NCBI RefSeq assembly: GCF_006716355.1
Contig: NZ_VFOW01000001.1
Span: 3,100,001-3,164,000, forward strand
Reading direction: 5' to 3'
DNA: 64,000 nucleotides
From: Stackebrandtia endophytica
Lineage (GTDB): Bacteria; Actinomycetota; Actinomycetes; Mycobacteriales; Micromonosporaceae
Part shown: positions 31,906 through 40,973 of the stretch, in pieces
Numbering within the stretch: position 1 is the stretch's first letter
Layout of the letters: each line of letters begins with the position of its first letter
Notes under the pieces: generated by a model
What the model saw: the letters and a program-made list of their open reading frames with translations, nothing else
The model's database searches: none
Told to the model about the DNA's origin: nothing
Made by a program: the position numbers and the translations under genes

Positions 31906-32811
31906 ATGTCTGTAGAACTGCTGGCGGAGCACCGCCGTCGATGGTCGGCCATCGACCGGCTGGTCGACACCCCCGTCATTCCCGAGGCCCCCGGCAACGG
32001 CCGGACGCTCAAACACTCCGATGGATACGCCGTAGCGCGCCGCCTCGATCGACGGCCCGACGAATACGTCGCATTGTGGAGTTCGCTGCGTGAATACCGG
32101 TGCGATGCCCGAATCCGCAACCCCGAGGCCATCGCTGATCTGTTGTCCGAGTGGATCGGCGGCCTACCCGAACCCGACGACGACGACACCGAACTGACTT
32201 TCAACTGGCCCGGCCGCGACGTGGCCGTGATCCCGCTGCTGATCGACTACGGTTTCCGCCCCAAAGCCACCGTGGCGATCCGCCGAACGTCGCCGCCGGT
32301 GGCGACGCCACCCTCCGACGGGATAGTCATCCGGGAGCTCGCGGCCGAACACGCCGACGCGGCCGTCGACCTGTGGCGTGAGGTCATCGACTGGGACAAC
32401 CGGTTCCTGCGGCATCCGCGACGCCCCGACGCGGTGAAACACCTGCGGGCTGAAGTGGAGCGGTTCACCGCGAAGCCGGGGACCGCTTGGGTGGCGGAGG
32501 TCGGCGGCGCGGTGGTCGGGTTGCTGGTGCAGTCCGTCGGTGCGGACTCCGAATGGATCCAACCACTGGTCGAACCGGCACCGGTCGGCTATCTCAACTG
32601 CCTGGTGACCACGGCGGGCCATCGCGGCGGTGGCGTGGGCGCGGCCCTCGTCGACCGGGCTCACCGGACGCTCGCCGATTCCGCCGTCCCATACAACACG
32701 TTGCACTACAACGCGTTGAACCCGCTGTCGGGGCCGTTCTGGAACCGCGCCGGATATCGACCACTATGGACGAACTGGTCGAGGCCGTGGCGGGCGTCGA
32801 CGACGCGGTAG
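31906..32811 (+). CDS. GNAT-family N-acetyltransferase
   Basis: 301 residues from ATG 31906; upstream reading would cross the terminator. Two-part protein: residues 1-125 without clear motif (VARRLDRRPDEYVALWSSLREYRCDARI) and a C-terminal GNAT domain (IVIRELAAEHADAAVDLWREVIDWDNRF; GYLNCLVTTAGHRGGGVGAALVDRAH with the acetyl-CoA-binding R/Q-x-x-G-x-G/A loop; NPLSGPFWNRAGYRP). Substrate unknown. Downstream of the strong terminator it must have its own promoter in 31813-31905. Confidence 0.85.
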   Translation: MSVELLAEHRRRWSAIDRLVDTPVIPEAPGNGRTLKHSDGYAVARRLDRRPDEYVALWSSLREYRCDARIRNPEAIADLLSEWIGGLPEPDDDDTELTFNWPGRDVAVIPLLIDYGFRPKATVAIRRTSPPVATPPSDGIVIRELAAEHADAAVDLWREVIDWDNRFLRHPRRPDAVKHLRAEVERFTAKPGTAWVAEVGGAVVGLLVQSVGADSEWIQPLVEPAPVGYLNCLVTTAGHRGGGVGAALVDRAHRTLADSAVPYNTLHYNALNPLSGPFWNRAGYRPLWTNWSRPWRASTTR

Positions 32812-32848
32812 TCGCGCGCCGGCCCGGACACCGGGCCGGCGCACCCGA

Positions 32849-33256
32849 TCAGCTCAGCGCGTCGGCGGCGGCCGGGTCGCAGTCGCGCAGGAACTCCGCG
32901 CACCTCGCGGCCTCGCTGGAGTCACCGATCTCATCGGAGGCGATGCTCAACTGATACAGCGACTTGAGGAAACCACGGTTCGGCTTGTGCGACCAGGGCA
33001 CCGGGCCGTGTCCCCGCCAACCGTTGCCGCGCAACTGATCCAACCCGCGGTGGTAACCGGTGCGCGCATAGGCGTACGCGGCCAGATCGTCACCGGACTC
33101 GCGAGCAGCCTTGGCGAGCTTCGCCCACGCGCCACAGAACGTCGGGTACTTGCGCGCGGCCTCGGCCGGGCCGTGCTCGGACATGTACTCCATCTGCTCG
33201 GAGTCATCGGGCAGTCGAGTCGCCTCGGGTTCGGGCAGCAGGTTTCGGTTTGGCAT
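32849..33256 (-). CDS. DUF3151 family protein
   Basis: 135 residues. Blocks typical of actinobacterial DUF3151: LLPEPEATRLPDDSEQMEYM, AARKYPTFCGAWAKLAKAARESGDDLAAYAYARTGYHRGLDQLRGNGWRGHGPVPW and NRGFLKSLYQLSIASDEIGDSSEAARCAEFLRDCDP. Cytoplasmic, function unknown although widely conserved in actinomycetes. Converges on the GNAT gene. Confidence 0.92.
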   Translation of the reverse strand: MPNRNLLPEPEATRLPDDSEQMEYMSEHGPAEAARKYPTFCGAWAKLAKAARESGDDLAAYAYARTGYHRGLDQLRGNGWRGHGPVPWSHKPNRGFLKSLYQLSIASDEIGDSSEAARCAEFLRDCDPAAADALS

Positions 33257-33427
33257 GACTGGTCTCCTTGGCCGAGCGTTTCACGGTGCGATCGACGGTG
33301 ATCGACGCCGACGGTAGATTCCCGCTCAGATTAGAAGGCACCGCACCACCGAGTGACCACGCCCCGGCGCCAACCCGAATCGGCCCACCTCCGCCGCGCG
33401 CGGGTGGTCGCATCGACTTCGGCGTGC

Positions 33428-34210
33428 TCACAACGGCATGTACCTGCCGCCGTTGACATCGAGCGTGACCCCGGTGATGTAGGACGCCGCCTCCGACGCC
33501 AGGAACAGGATCGGTTCCACCAGCTCCGACAACTCCGGCAGCCGCCGCAGTGCGATCGCCTCGATCACACTCGCTCGTTCGGCCGCCGTCAAACCCTCGA
33601 ACATCCCTGCCACCCGTTCGGTGAGAAACAGGCCCGGCGCCACGCAGTTCACCCGAATCCCGGCGGCTCCCACGCTGACCGCCAACCGACGAGTCAACCC
33701 ACCGATCGCGGCCTTCGCGCCGGCATAGGTGACCCCGGTCACCGGAGACGGCTGGCGGCCCCCGATCGAGGCGCACGTGATGATGCTGCCGCCCTCGCGA
33801 AGGTGCGGCACCGCCGCCTGCACGCAATACAGCGTGCCCTTGACGTTGACGTCCAGGACCCGGTCGACGTCGTCGGCGGACAGGTCGGCCAGATCCCGAG
33901 GAGTGCCCAGTGACCCACCCGCCAAGGTGACCAGGACGTCCAACCGCCCCAGCCGACGCCGCGCGGTCGCGATCGCCTCGGTCACCGCAGCCTGGTCCCG
34001 CACGTCCACCGCCAGGTCGGCGTCGGCCAGATCCAGGCCGAGGACCTGCGCGCCCTCCGCCCGAAACCCCGCCACGACGGCGCGGCCGATACCCCCGGCG
34101 GCGCCGGTCACCACGACTCCCCGGCCCGCGAACCGGCGCCGATCGCCGCTCGGCTCCGCCTCCGCCACGCCGTCGACCGACCCGGTACGCGAAATATTGA
34201 CGGCCGTCAT
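33428..34210 (-). CDS. SDR-family NAD(P)-dependent oxidoreductase
   Basis: 260 residues. Classical SDR: TGAAGGIGRAV (TGxxxGxG), DLAVDV, NVKGTLYCV, catalytic Ser in IITCASIGGRQ and YAGAK (YxxxK), then VNCVAPGLFLTERV and ITGVTLDVNGGRYMPL. Starts at ATG 34210; a GTG at 34234 would add eight residues. Divergent from the monooxygenase/OYE fusion with about 100 bases between starts, so a shared regulation and pathway (aromatic CoA thioester breakdown) is plausible. Substrate unknown. Confidence 0.92.
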   Translation of the reverse strand: MTAVNISRTGSVDGVAEAEPSGDRRRFAGRGVVVTGAAGGIGRAVVAGFRAEGAQVLGLDLADADLAVDVRDQAAVTEAIATARRRLGRLDVLVTLAGGSLGTPRDLADLSADDVDRVLDVNVKGTLYCVQAAVPHLREGGSIITCASIGGRQPSPVTGVTYAGAKAAIGGLTRRLAVSVGAAGIRVNCVAPGLFLTERVAGMFEGLTAAERASVIEAIALRRLPELSELVEPILFLASEAASYITGVTLDVNGGRYMPL

Positions 34211-34310
34211 GAACGCACCATACCCTTGAGCCACGTCAGGGCACCAGCGTCACACGGCAGACCGGAAGCCGAACCATGTCGTCGCTCTGGCTTCGTCAGG
34301 AGGTGCCCGG

Positions 34311-36554
34311 ATGCGGATCGCGGTTGTCGGCGGCGGACCGGCAGGACTCTACTTCGCGTCGCAATTGCTCAGTCGTGACTCGACCGTCCACATCGATGTC
34401 TACGAACGCAACGCGCCGGAGGACACCTACGGATTCGGGGTGGTGTTCTCCGAGGAGACGATGGAGACCATCGAGGCGACCGACCCGGTGATCCACGACG
34501 CCATGACCTCGTCCTTCGTGACCTGGCCGGCCATCGACATCCATGTTCGACCGACACCGACCTCGCCGAGCCACCTGGTCACCTCCACCGGCCACCAGTT
34601 CGCGGCGATGAGCCGACGAGAACTGTTGAAACTGCTGACCGACCGGTGCCGCGACCTGGGCGCCAACCTCTGGTACGAACACCCGCTGACCGAACCACCG
34701 AGCGGGTACGACCTCGTCGTCGGGGCCGACGGCGTCCGATCGATGATTCGGGCCGCCGGCGACTTCGGCGCGACCACGACCACTCACCGGTGCCGATACA
34801 TCTGGCTGGGAACCGACAAGGTCTTCGACACCTTCACCTTCGATGTCCGAGCCACCGAACAGGGCGTCATGCAGCTGCACGCCTATCCCTACGGCGAGGG
34901 CTCGACCGTGATCGTGGAGATGCCCGAAGACGTCTGGCGACGCGCCGACCCCACCGTCGACTACTGCGCCGAGGTGTTCGCCGACCGCCTGGACGGACAT
35001 CGACTGCACCACCGGGGGACCGATTGGGTCCAGTTCATCACCGTGGTCTGCCGGGACTGGTTCCGCGGCAACACCGTCCTCCTCGGCGACGCCGTCCACA
35101 CCGCGCACTTCTCCATCGGGTCGGGCACCAAACTCGCCATGGAGGACGCCGCCAGTCTGGCCCGATCACTGCACGAGCACGACGACCCCACCGAGGCGAT
35201 GCGCGCCTATCAGGCCGACCGTCAACCCAAGGTCGCCTCGACGCAGCGCGCCGCGCAGGCCAGCCTCGAATGGTTCGAAGACGTCGGCCAGTACCTGCAC
35301 CAGGACCCGATCCGATTCGCGTTCAACCTGCTGACCCGATCCCGACGGATCACCTACGACAACCTGCGCATGCGGGACCCGAAGTTCGTGGCGACCGTCG
35401 ACGACTGGTTCGCCGAATCGGAGGTCGCCCGGGGAGCGGCCCCGCCCCCGGTGACGGTCCGACCCCCCATGTTTCAGCCGTTCCGGTTGGGAGAGGTCGA
35501 ACTCGCCAACCGGGTCATCGTCTCGCCGATGGACATGTACTCGGCCGTCGACGGGATGCCCGGCGACTTCCACCTGGTCCATCTCGGCTCCAAGGCCCTG
35601 GGCGGCGCCGGCCTCGTCATGACCGAGATGGTGTGCGTGTCGCCGACCGGCCGGATCACGCCCGGCTGCACCGGGATCTACACCGACGAACAGGCCGACT
35701 CGTGGCGGCGGGTCGTCGACTTCGTCCACGAACAGTCGTCGGCGGCCATCGGCATCCAATTGGGACACTCCGGGCGAAAGGGCTCCACCCGTCTCATGTG
35801 GGAGGGCATCGACGAACCGCTGCCCAGCGGAAACTGGCCGCTGGTCGCGCCCTCACCGCTGGCGTACCGGCCGGACAGCCAGGTGCCGCGCGAACTGTCG
35901 CGGACACAACTGGCCGACATCACCGCCGAATTCGCCGCGGCCGCCGCCCGTGCCGCCACCTGCGGCTTCGACGTCCTCGAACTGCACTGCGCCCACGGCT
36001 ACCTGCTGTCGAGTTTCATCTCCCCGCTGACCAACCACCGCGACGACGAGTACGGCGGATCACTGGAGAACCGACTGCGGTATCCGCTGGAGGTACTCGC
36101 CGCGATCCGGGCGGAGTTCGCCGGCCCGATCACGGTGCGGGTGTCGGCGACCGACTGGCACGAGGACGGCCTCAGCCGCAGCGAATCGATCGAGGTCGCG
36201 CTCGCCTTCGCCGAAGCCGGCGTCGTCGGTATCGACGTCTCCTGCGGTCAGGTGGTGTGGCCCGAGGCGCCCGCCTACGGTCGCTCGTTTCAAACGCCCT
36301 ACGCCGACCGCATCCGGCAGGCCCTCACCAGGGATCACCCCGAGGTCGCGGTGATCGCCGTCGGTGCGATCTCCTCCGCCGACGACGTCAACTCGATCAT
36401 CCTGGCCGGTCGGGCGGACCTGTGCGCACTGGGCCGGGTGCACCTGTGGGACCCGGCGTGGACGCTGCACGCCGCCGCCGACTACCAGGTGCCGGTGCCC
36501 TGGCCCGACCAGTTCGCGGCCGGAAGTAGGAAACCGCCGTCCGGTCGGTATTGA
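34311..36554 (+). CDS. Flavoprotein monooxygenase fused to Old-Yellow-Enzyme reductase (salicylyl-CoA 5-hydroxylase/2-aminobenzoyl-CoA monooxygenase type)
   Basis: 747 residues, two enzymes in one chain. Residues 1-380: class A FAD monooxygenase with RIAVVGGGPAGLYFAS, a central VGADGVRSMIR and NTVLLGDAVHTAHFSIGSGTKLAMEDAASL. Residues 390-735: NADH:flavin oxidoreductase/OYE barrel (FQPFRLGEVELANRVIVSPMDMYS; GIQLGHSGRKG; CGFDVLELHCAHGYLLSSFISPLTNHRDDEYGGSLENR; FVRVSATDWHEDG-like stretch). This architecture is known for 2-aminobenzoyl-CoA monooxygenase/reductase and for bifunctional salicylyl-CoA 5-hydroxylase, which hydroxylate and dearomatise an aromatic CoA ester. AGGAGG is seven bases before the ATG. 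The exact substrate cannot be assigned. Confidence 0.92.
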   Translation: MRIAVVGGGPAGLYFASQLLSRDSTVHIDVYERNAPEDTYGFGVVFSEETMETIEATDPVIHDAMTSSFVTWPAIDIHVRPTPTSPSHLVTSTGHQFAAMSRRELLKLLTDRCRDLGANLWYEHPLTEPPSGYDLVVGADGVRSMIRAAGDFGATTTTHRCRYIWLGTDKVFDTFTFDVRATEQGVMQLHAYPYGEGSTVIVEMPEDVWRRADPTVDYCAEVFADRLDGHRLHHRGTDWVQFITVVCRDWFRGNTVLLGDAVHTAHFSIGSGTKLAMEDAASLARSLHEHDDPTEAMRAYQADRQPKVASTQRAAQASLEWFEDVGQYLHQDPIRFAFNLLTRSRRITYDNLRMRDPKFVATVDDWFAESEVARGAAPPPVTVRPPMFQPFRLGEVELANRVIVSPMDMYSAVDGMPGDFHLVHLGSKALGGAGLVMTEMVCVSPTGRITPGCTGIYTDEQADSWRRVVDFVHEQSSAAIGIQLGHSGRKGSTRLMWEGIDEPLPSGNWPLVAPSPLAYRPDSQVPRELSRTQLADITAEFAAAAARAATCGFDVLELHCAHGYLLSSFISPLTNHRDDEYGGSLENRLRYPLEVLAAIRAEFAGPITVRVSATDWHEDGLSRSESIEVALAFAEAGVVGIDVSCGQVVWPEAPAYGRSFQTPYADRIRQALTRDHPEVAVIAVGAISSADDVNSIILAGRADLCALGRVHLWDPAWTLHAAADYQVPVPWPDQFAAGSRKPPSGRY

Positions 36555-36746
36555 GGAGATCGCCGTCCGGTCGCCAGAGCGGTGCTCTGTCGCGAGTGCG
36601 GAGCTCTCGCCATGTGGGGACGTGCACAGAGATTGAGCACGCAGTCCGGGCTGGCTTGGGCCGCCGAACCGACCGGACCCGGCGGGACTGGGCTTGGCGG
36701 GACCGGACCAGGCCGGTTGCCGACGCTGATCGGTGTCGGAACGGCG

Positions 36747-37673
36747 TTAGGCCAGGACGCTTACCGCGTCGATGAGCGCCCCGGTTCGCCATACCACCGC
36801 GGCCGCGAACAGCGCGAGCGTCGCCACGAAGGCGCTGATCTGCACCATGTTGCGGCTCTCCTTGGGCGCGGCCGACAGAGCCCACCCCAGTGCCAGCCCG
36901 GTGACCAGACCACCCAGGTGGCCGGTGATGCTGATGTTGGGAACCATGAACGTGATCACCAGGTTCAGACCCAGCAGCACGTAGATCCCGGAGTTGTCCC
37001 GCGACAGCTTGCGGTTGATCAACAGGACGGCCCCGAACAGACCGAAGATCGATCCGGAGGCACCGGCCGAGAACCCGTACTCCGCGGCGAACAGGTAGGT
37101 CGCGACATTTCCGCCGATCCCGCACACCAGGTACAGCGCGAGGAAGCGGGCGGGGCCCAGGTCACGTTCCAGGAAACGACCGAAGATCCACAGGACGTAC
37201 ATGTTGAACGCCAGGTGGATGATCCCGTAGTGCAGGAACATCGCCGTGAACAGGCGGTGATACTCGCCGTTGGCGATGCCGAAGGGCATGAAACTACCGT
37301 CGGTCATCGCGACCAGCGGCCCCGGATACACCGCGCCGTAGATGTGCAGCTCGGTGGGCGCACCCATGATCACGTCGACGATCGGACCGCCCATGAACGC
37401 GGTCATCACCAGGCCGATCAGGAAAACCCCGACGTTGACACCGATCAACGCCTTGGTGACCATGCCCGCGTGACCGCGCATCGAACCGCCGAACGCGGTC
37501 CGGGGCTGTCGGATGCTCTTGCGACCCTCGGCGACGCACTCGGGGCATTGGAAGCCCACCGACGCCTGGTTCATGCAGTTGGGACAGATCGGCCGGTCGC
37601 AGCGCACACACCTCACGTACGTTTCCGTCCGCGGATGCCGGTAGCAGACCGGCGCGACCTGTTCGTCTGTCAT
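36747..37673 (-). CDS. Rhomboid intramembrane serine protease with N-terminal zinc-finger-like domain
   Basis: 308 residues. Residues 1-48 contain CxxH...CxxC...CxxC-type pairs (CYRHPRTETYVRCVRCDRPICPNCM, FQCPECV), a B-box-like metal site. Then six membrane helices with the catalytic Ser in FSAGASGSIFGLFG and His in ISITGHLGGLVTGL. Rhomboids cleave helices within the membrane. The start overlaps the cyclophilin stop by one base (TAATG), so they form an operon, an order common near the actinomycete origin. Confidence 0.94.
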   Translation of the reverse strand: MTDEQVAPVCYRHPRTETYVRCVRCDRPICPNCMNQASVGFQCPECVAEGRKSIRQPRTAFGGSMRGHAGMVTKALIGVNVGVFLIGLVMTAFMGGPIVDVIMGAPTELHIYGAVYPGPLVAMTDGSFMPFGIANGEYHRLFTAMFLHYGIIHLAFNMYVLWIFGRFLERDLGPARFLALYLVCGIGGNVATYLFAAEYGFSAGASGSIFGLFGAVLLINRKLSRDNSGIYVLLGLNLVITFMVPNISITGHLGGLVTGLALGWALSAAPKESRNMVQISAFVATLALFAAAVVWRTGALIDAVSVLA

Positions 37674-38185
37674 TACCGGGTAATGGTAACGCGTTCGATG
37701 ACGACATCGTTCAATGGCTTGTCGTTGCGATCGGTTGCGACCGCACCGATGTCGTCCACCACTTTCTGCGAGTTGGCGTCCTTGACCTCACCGAAGATGG
37801 TGTGACGGCGGGTCAGGTGCGGCTGCGGGCTGACGGTGATGAAGAACTGCGAACCGTTGGTGCCCGGGCCCGCGTTCGCCATGCCCAGCAGGTAGGGCTT
37901 GTTGAACGCCAGGTCGGTGTGGAACTCGTCGGCGAAGTCGTAGCCCGGGCCGCCGCGACCGGTTCCGGTCGGGTCGCCGGTCTGGATCATGAAACCGGAG
38001 ATGATCCGGTGGAAGATCACGCCGTTGTAGTACGGGCCGCTGCCGGGCTTCCCGGTGGTCGGGTCGACGTAGTCGCGAGTCCCCTCGGCCAGTTCGACGA
38101 AGTTGCGCACGGTCTTGGGCGCGTGGTTGTCGAACAGCTCGATGACGATGTCGCCTTTGTTGGTGTGCAAGGTAGCGGTTGTCAT
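37673..38185 (-). CDS. Cyclophilin-type peptidyl-prolyl cis-trans isomerase
   Basis: 170 residues from MTTATLHTNKGDIVIELFDNHAP. Cyclophilin core: GVIFHRIISGFMIQTGDPTGTGRGGPGY (catalytic Arg in FHRII), LAFNKPYLLGMANAGPGTNGSQFFIT and HTIFGEVKDANSQKVVDDIGAV. Cytoplasmic, no signal peptide. First gene of the cyclophilin-rhomboid operon. Confidence 0.96.
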   Translation of the reverse strand: MTTATLHTNKGDIVIELFDNHAPKTVRNFVELAEGTRDYVDPTTGKPGSGPYYNGVIFHRIISGFMIQTGDPTGTGRGGPGYDFADEFHTDLAFNKPYLLGMANAGPGTNGSQFFITVSPQPHLTRRHTIFGEVKDANSQKVVDDIGAVATDRNDKPLNDVVIERVTITR

Positions 38186-38515
38186 GCCGCCATGGTGCCA
38201 TGCCGGTTCGGCCGGACCGGCACGCCGTCCGGTTGGTCGGGAGGTGTTTCGGCTGATACAGGGTGTGCTCCGCCACTGTCGTCCCACCGTCCCGAACCCC
38301 GGATCCGACGGGTGTGGCACCGGTCGCCGACGAATCACCACATCAGGTGACCCACGGTCGCATGGGGAGGCTGGGTGGCGCCTTCAAGCTGCGGGTTCAT
38401 CACTCCAGCCTTCGCCCGAACCGAGGGTAGCTGCCGAGAATCGCGGAACCTGCTCTAAACCGGGGTTAGCGATGCAGGATGTGGGGGTAGCCAAATCCAC
38501 GGGAGGTGAATCAAC
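38186..38515. other. Intergenic, divergent promoters
   Basis: 330 bases between the cyclophilin start and the small membrane protein at 38516. It holds imperfect dyads (for example GGTTCGGCCGGACCGGC near 38200) and a good ribosome site GGAGG at 38500-38504. No gene, tRNA or riboswitch recognised. Confidence 0.5.
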
Positions 38516-38887
38516 GTGATCTTGCTGAAACGTCGTAAGCCGAAAAATCGAGCACAGCTGATTCGTGGTGAACTCGCTGAGGGCTTCGGTCATTTCAGGT
38601 CCGCCACCAGTCACGCCGCCAACGGCGCGGCCGAGCGAATCGCACCACGTATCGACAGCGCGTTGACGATTGTCGGACTGCGGAAGAAGCGTCGAGCCCG
38701 CTGGCCGTGGGTGGCCGGAGCGGTCGCCGCCGGTGCGGCGGCGGGAGTCGCCGGCGCGATCCTGTTGCGGCGCAAGCGTGAACCCATCGATGACCTGTTC
38801 GCCGATGACCCTCGGACGGCGGCCCTGGGCTACCCGGAGGCCACCATTCACGAGCGAACAGAGGAATTCGCCAACGCCGTCAAGTGA
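38516..38887 (+). CDS. Small single-helix membrane protein
   Basis: 123 residues. Cytoplasmic-type basic start (MILLKRRKPKNRAQLIRGELAEG), a helical stretch SHAANGAAERIAPRID, one membrane helix (WPWVAGAVAAGAAAGVAGAILL, about 64-85) and an acidic tail (DDLFADDPRTAALGYPEATIHERTEEFANAVK). GTG start with GGAGG nine bases upstream. Similar DUF5324-like proteins are common in actinomycetes without known role. Confidence 0.75.
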   Translation: MILLKRRKPKNRAQLIRGELAEGFGHFRSATSHAANGAAERIAPRIDSALTIVGLRKKRRARWPWVAGAVAAGAAAGVAGAILLRRKREPIDDLFADDPRTAALGYPEATIHERTEEFANAVK

Positions 38888-39198
38888 CGGTCGCATTCGT
38901 CGGCCCGATGCGAGTCATCGCATCGGGCCGAATCGATGTGTGAACGTAAACGTGGCGCCGGGGGCACGCTCGCTGCGGGGGGGAGTCAGCGAGTGCGCCA
39001 CCCGACGCCACATGGGGGGGCGGGGGTAAAGCCTCCGTCGACGCTTGACGCGTCGCATGTCTGTGATTCTTATCGGTCGTCACGACGGTTGCAAACCCTT
39101 CGTGCTGGCGGTTGTCCGCCATGGCGTATCTACGCCAGAGTAACCACACCCCAGGGTTGTCGAGGTCTCACCGTCCGTCGACTTTGGTCACGAAACCA
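38888..39198. other. Intergenic with hairpin
   Basis: 311 bases between two convergent genes. A perfect 12-bp stem CGGCCCGATGCG / CGCATCGGGCCG (38901-38912, 38919-38930; 6-base loop) sits 13 bases after the stop at 38887 and probably terminates it. The rest (G-rich run at 39013-39026, CGTCGACGCTTGACGCGTCG-like stretch near 39040) shows no gene. Confidence 0.55.
38901..38930 (+). terminator. Stem-loop terminator without T tract
   Basis: Perfect 12-bp stem, 6-base loop, directly after the small membrane protein gene. High-GC actinobacterial terminators often lack the U run, so this is the likely 3' end. Confidence 0.6.
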
Positions 39199-40311
39199 TC
39201 ACGAGATGGCAACGAATAATTTACAGTCCTCGATTGCTGCCGCCAAACGGCGAACGCCTTCGTCCACTCGGTCGGCGGGTACGGCCGAATAGGCCAGTCG
39301 CAGACTGTGCTCGCCGCCTTCCAATACGAAGTCGGTTCCCTTCACGACCTGAACCCCGCGCTCCTGCGCGGCCGGAAGCAACTTGTGGACGTCAACCTCG
39401 GGTCCAAGGTCGACCCACAGGAAGTAACCGCCGTCGGGGACGGTGAATTCCGCATCGGGCAGATGGCGGGACAGGGCCGCCGCCAACGCGTCGGCGCGCT
39501 CTGCCAGCGCCTTACGAACATTGTGGATGGACGTCTCCAGTGCACCCGAGACCGCGAACTGGAAGATGGTCGCCTGTGCCAGCATGTTCGGGGCGATGTA
39601 GGTGTTGGTCGCCATCGACGCGATCTTGCCGATCAGGTTCGTCGGCCCCACCAGGTAGCCGGTGCGAAGTCCCGGACAGACCGTCTTGGAGAACGACGAG
39701 GCGAACACCACCGACCCCTGAGTGTCCAACGACAGCATCGTCGGCAGGCTCTCACCCCGGAACCGGATGTCCAGGTACGGGTCATCCTCGAAAATGGTGA
39801 ACCCGTACTCGGTGGCCAGTTCGAGCAGTCGGGTGCGCTTGGCCGCCGACAGCGTCACACCGGCGGGGTTCTGGAAGTTCGGGATGATGTGCGCCAGCTT
39901 CGGCCGCAGCCCGCCCTTCAACGCCTCCTCGAGAGCCGCGACGTCCAGACCGTCGGACTCCAGACCGATCGGGTGCAGGTCACCGCGCCGGTTGCGCAAT
40001 CCCAGCAGGGTCCGGTCATAGGTCGGGCGCTCCACGATGACGGGTGTCTCGGGAGTGACGAGCGCGTCGAACAGGAACGCGTCGGCCTGCATCGAACCGT
40101 TGGTGACCAGGACCTGGTCGACGGCCACGCCGTGCTTGTCGGCGATCCACTCGCGCAACGGGGGATAACCCACCGAGGTGCCGTAGCCGGCGATGCGGGC
40201 CGGGTCCTTGTCGAACGCGGCGACCGTCGCCGCCTTCAGGCCCTCGATGTCGACGATGTCGAGGCTGGGTGCCCCTCGGGAGAACGAGATGGTGTCAGTT
40301 GCGGCTGCCAT
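39199..40311 (-). CDS. PLP-dependent aminotransferase (class I/II, LysN/AAT-like)
   Basis: 370 residues. Fold-type I markers: SVGYPPLREWIA, VTNGSMQADAFLFDAL, HIIPNFQNPAGVTLS (Asn and Asp region), FTIFEDDPYLDIRF and the PLP lysine in SSFSKTVCPGLRTGYLVG; C-terminal Arg in EGGEHSLRLAYSA. Without the MocR HTH head, so it is an enzyme, close to 2-aminoadipate/aromatic aminotransferases. ATG at 40311 gives the usual length. Donor specificity not assignable. Confidence 0.93.
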   Translation of the reverse strand: MAAATDTISFSRGAPSLDIVDIEGLKAATVAAFDKDPARIAGYGTSVGYPPLREWIADKHGVAVDQVLVTNGSMQADAFLFDALVTPETPVIVERPTYDRTLLGLRNRRGDLHPIGLESDGLDVAALEEALKGGLRPKLAHIIPNFQNPAGVTLSAAKRTRLLELATEYGFTIFEDDPYLDIRFRGESLPTMLSLDTQGSVVFASSFSKTVCPGLRTGYLVGPTNLIGKIASMATNTYIAPNMLAQATIFQFAVSGALETSIHNVRKALAERADALAAALSRHLPDAEFTVPDGGYFLWVDLGPEVDVHKLLPAAQERGVQVVKGTDFVLEGGEHSLRLAYSAVPADRVDEGVRRLAAAIEDCKLFVAIS

Positions 40312-40324
40312 GCCACCATGCTAA

Positions 40325-40434
40325 GGCCGTGCCCGGTCGATCCGGGCTCGGCCTTTCGACGTGTTGAGGATGTCGCTTCGGTCTTGGATGCGGAGCGTCG
40401 AGGCGCGTGCCTGGCAAGGCGGCCGCCGAGCTAG
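40325..40434 (+). repeat. Direct repeat copy 1
   Basis: About 110 bases, nearly matched by 40528-40634. Begins GGCCGTGCCCGG, contains a small stem (GCCGTGCCCGG / CCGGGCTCGGC) and the shared TTTCGACGTGTTGAGGATGT, ends GGCGGCCGCC-CTAG. A 3-base length difference lies in the middle. It starts 14 bases upstream of the aminotransferase start codon. Confidence 0.85.
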
Positions 40435-40527
40435 TGCGTCAGCACTCGCGAGAAGGCCGACGCTGCCAGGTGCTCGCATTCGGCGTTTCGAGCGTCACCA
40501 TTCCATGGTGGGGCGGTGGTTCTTGTC

Positions 40528-40634
40528 GGCCGTGCCCGGGCGGTGTGGGCTCGGCCTTTCGACGTGTTGAGGATGTCGCTTCGGTCTTAGACGCGTCGGC
40601 GTCGAGGCGCGTGCCCGGCAGGGCGGCCGCCTAG
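40528..40634 (+). repeat. Direct repeat copy 2
   Basis: Second copy, about 90 percent alike by eye, same orientation, offset about 203 bases from copy 1. No inverted repeats or target duplications at the ends, so a local duplication is more likely than a transposon. Confidence 0.85.
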
Positions 40635-40973
40635 CGTGAACCCGTGCCCATCGTCGGTTGACCCGTGCGACCGCGGATTCGTTGGGCCGCCGAAAGATCG
40701 AATGACCACCGAAGGCGTGTGTGGTCGATCCACACACGCCCCCGTGAGTGTCTGCGGCGACGCCTCCCGTGAAGCCGGGGGCAAGGCGTCGGGTGAGCCT
40801 TCAGCGGTACGGAACGGGGGCGGCCGTGCCCTTCGCCGCTTCGCCATGCTCTACGCCGCTTCGCGGTGCTGACTTGTGTCCTGGTCGGGCTTCGGCGCAA
40901 CCCGAGCGCCACCGACCACTCCACAGTGTCACACGACCGAAAGAGCGTTCGAGTCTGCGGCCGGTCGGGATCG

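Larger units (their letters stand above)
40312..40973. other. 662-base non-coding gap with two direct repeats and a hairpin
   Basis: Between the aminotransferase start and the bpa stop. It contains two about 107-base direct repeats (listed separately), a perfect stem GGCGTGTGTGG / CCACACACGCC at 40714-40740 with a tetra-purine/pyrimidine loop, and CGCTTCG-rich stretches near 40840-40870. Frames exist on both strands but look random. Confidence 0.6.

Noticed and set aside
36555-36746. Repeated GCCGTCCGGTCG motifs after the monooxygenase-OYE gene
   Set aside because: Only two short copies in a GC-rich intergenic gap; too little to call a repeat family or operator.
38186-38515. A tRNA-like GGGTTCATCACTCC stretch
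   Set aside because: The flanking bases do not pair as a T-arm and no acceptor or anticodon stem can be drawn.
40636-40872. Plus-strand frames in the aminotransferase-bpa gap
   Set aside because: No ribosome site, Arg/Gly-rich random composition, and they run through the repeat and hairpin.
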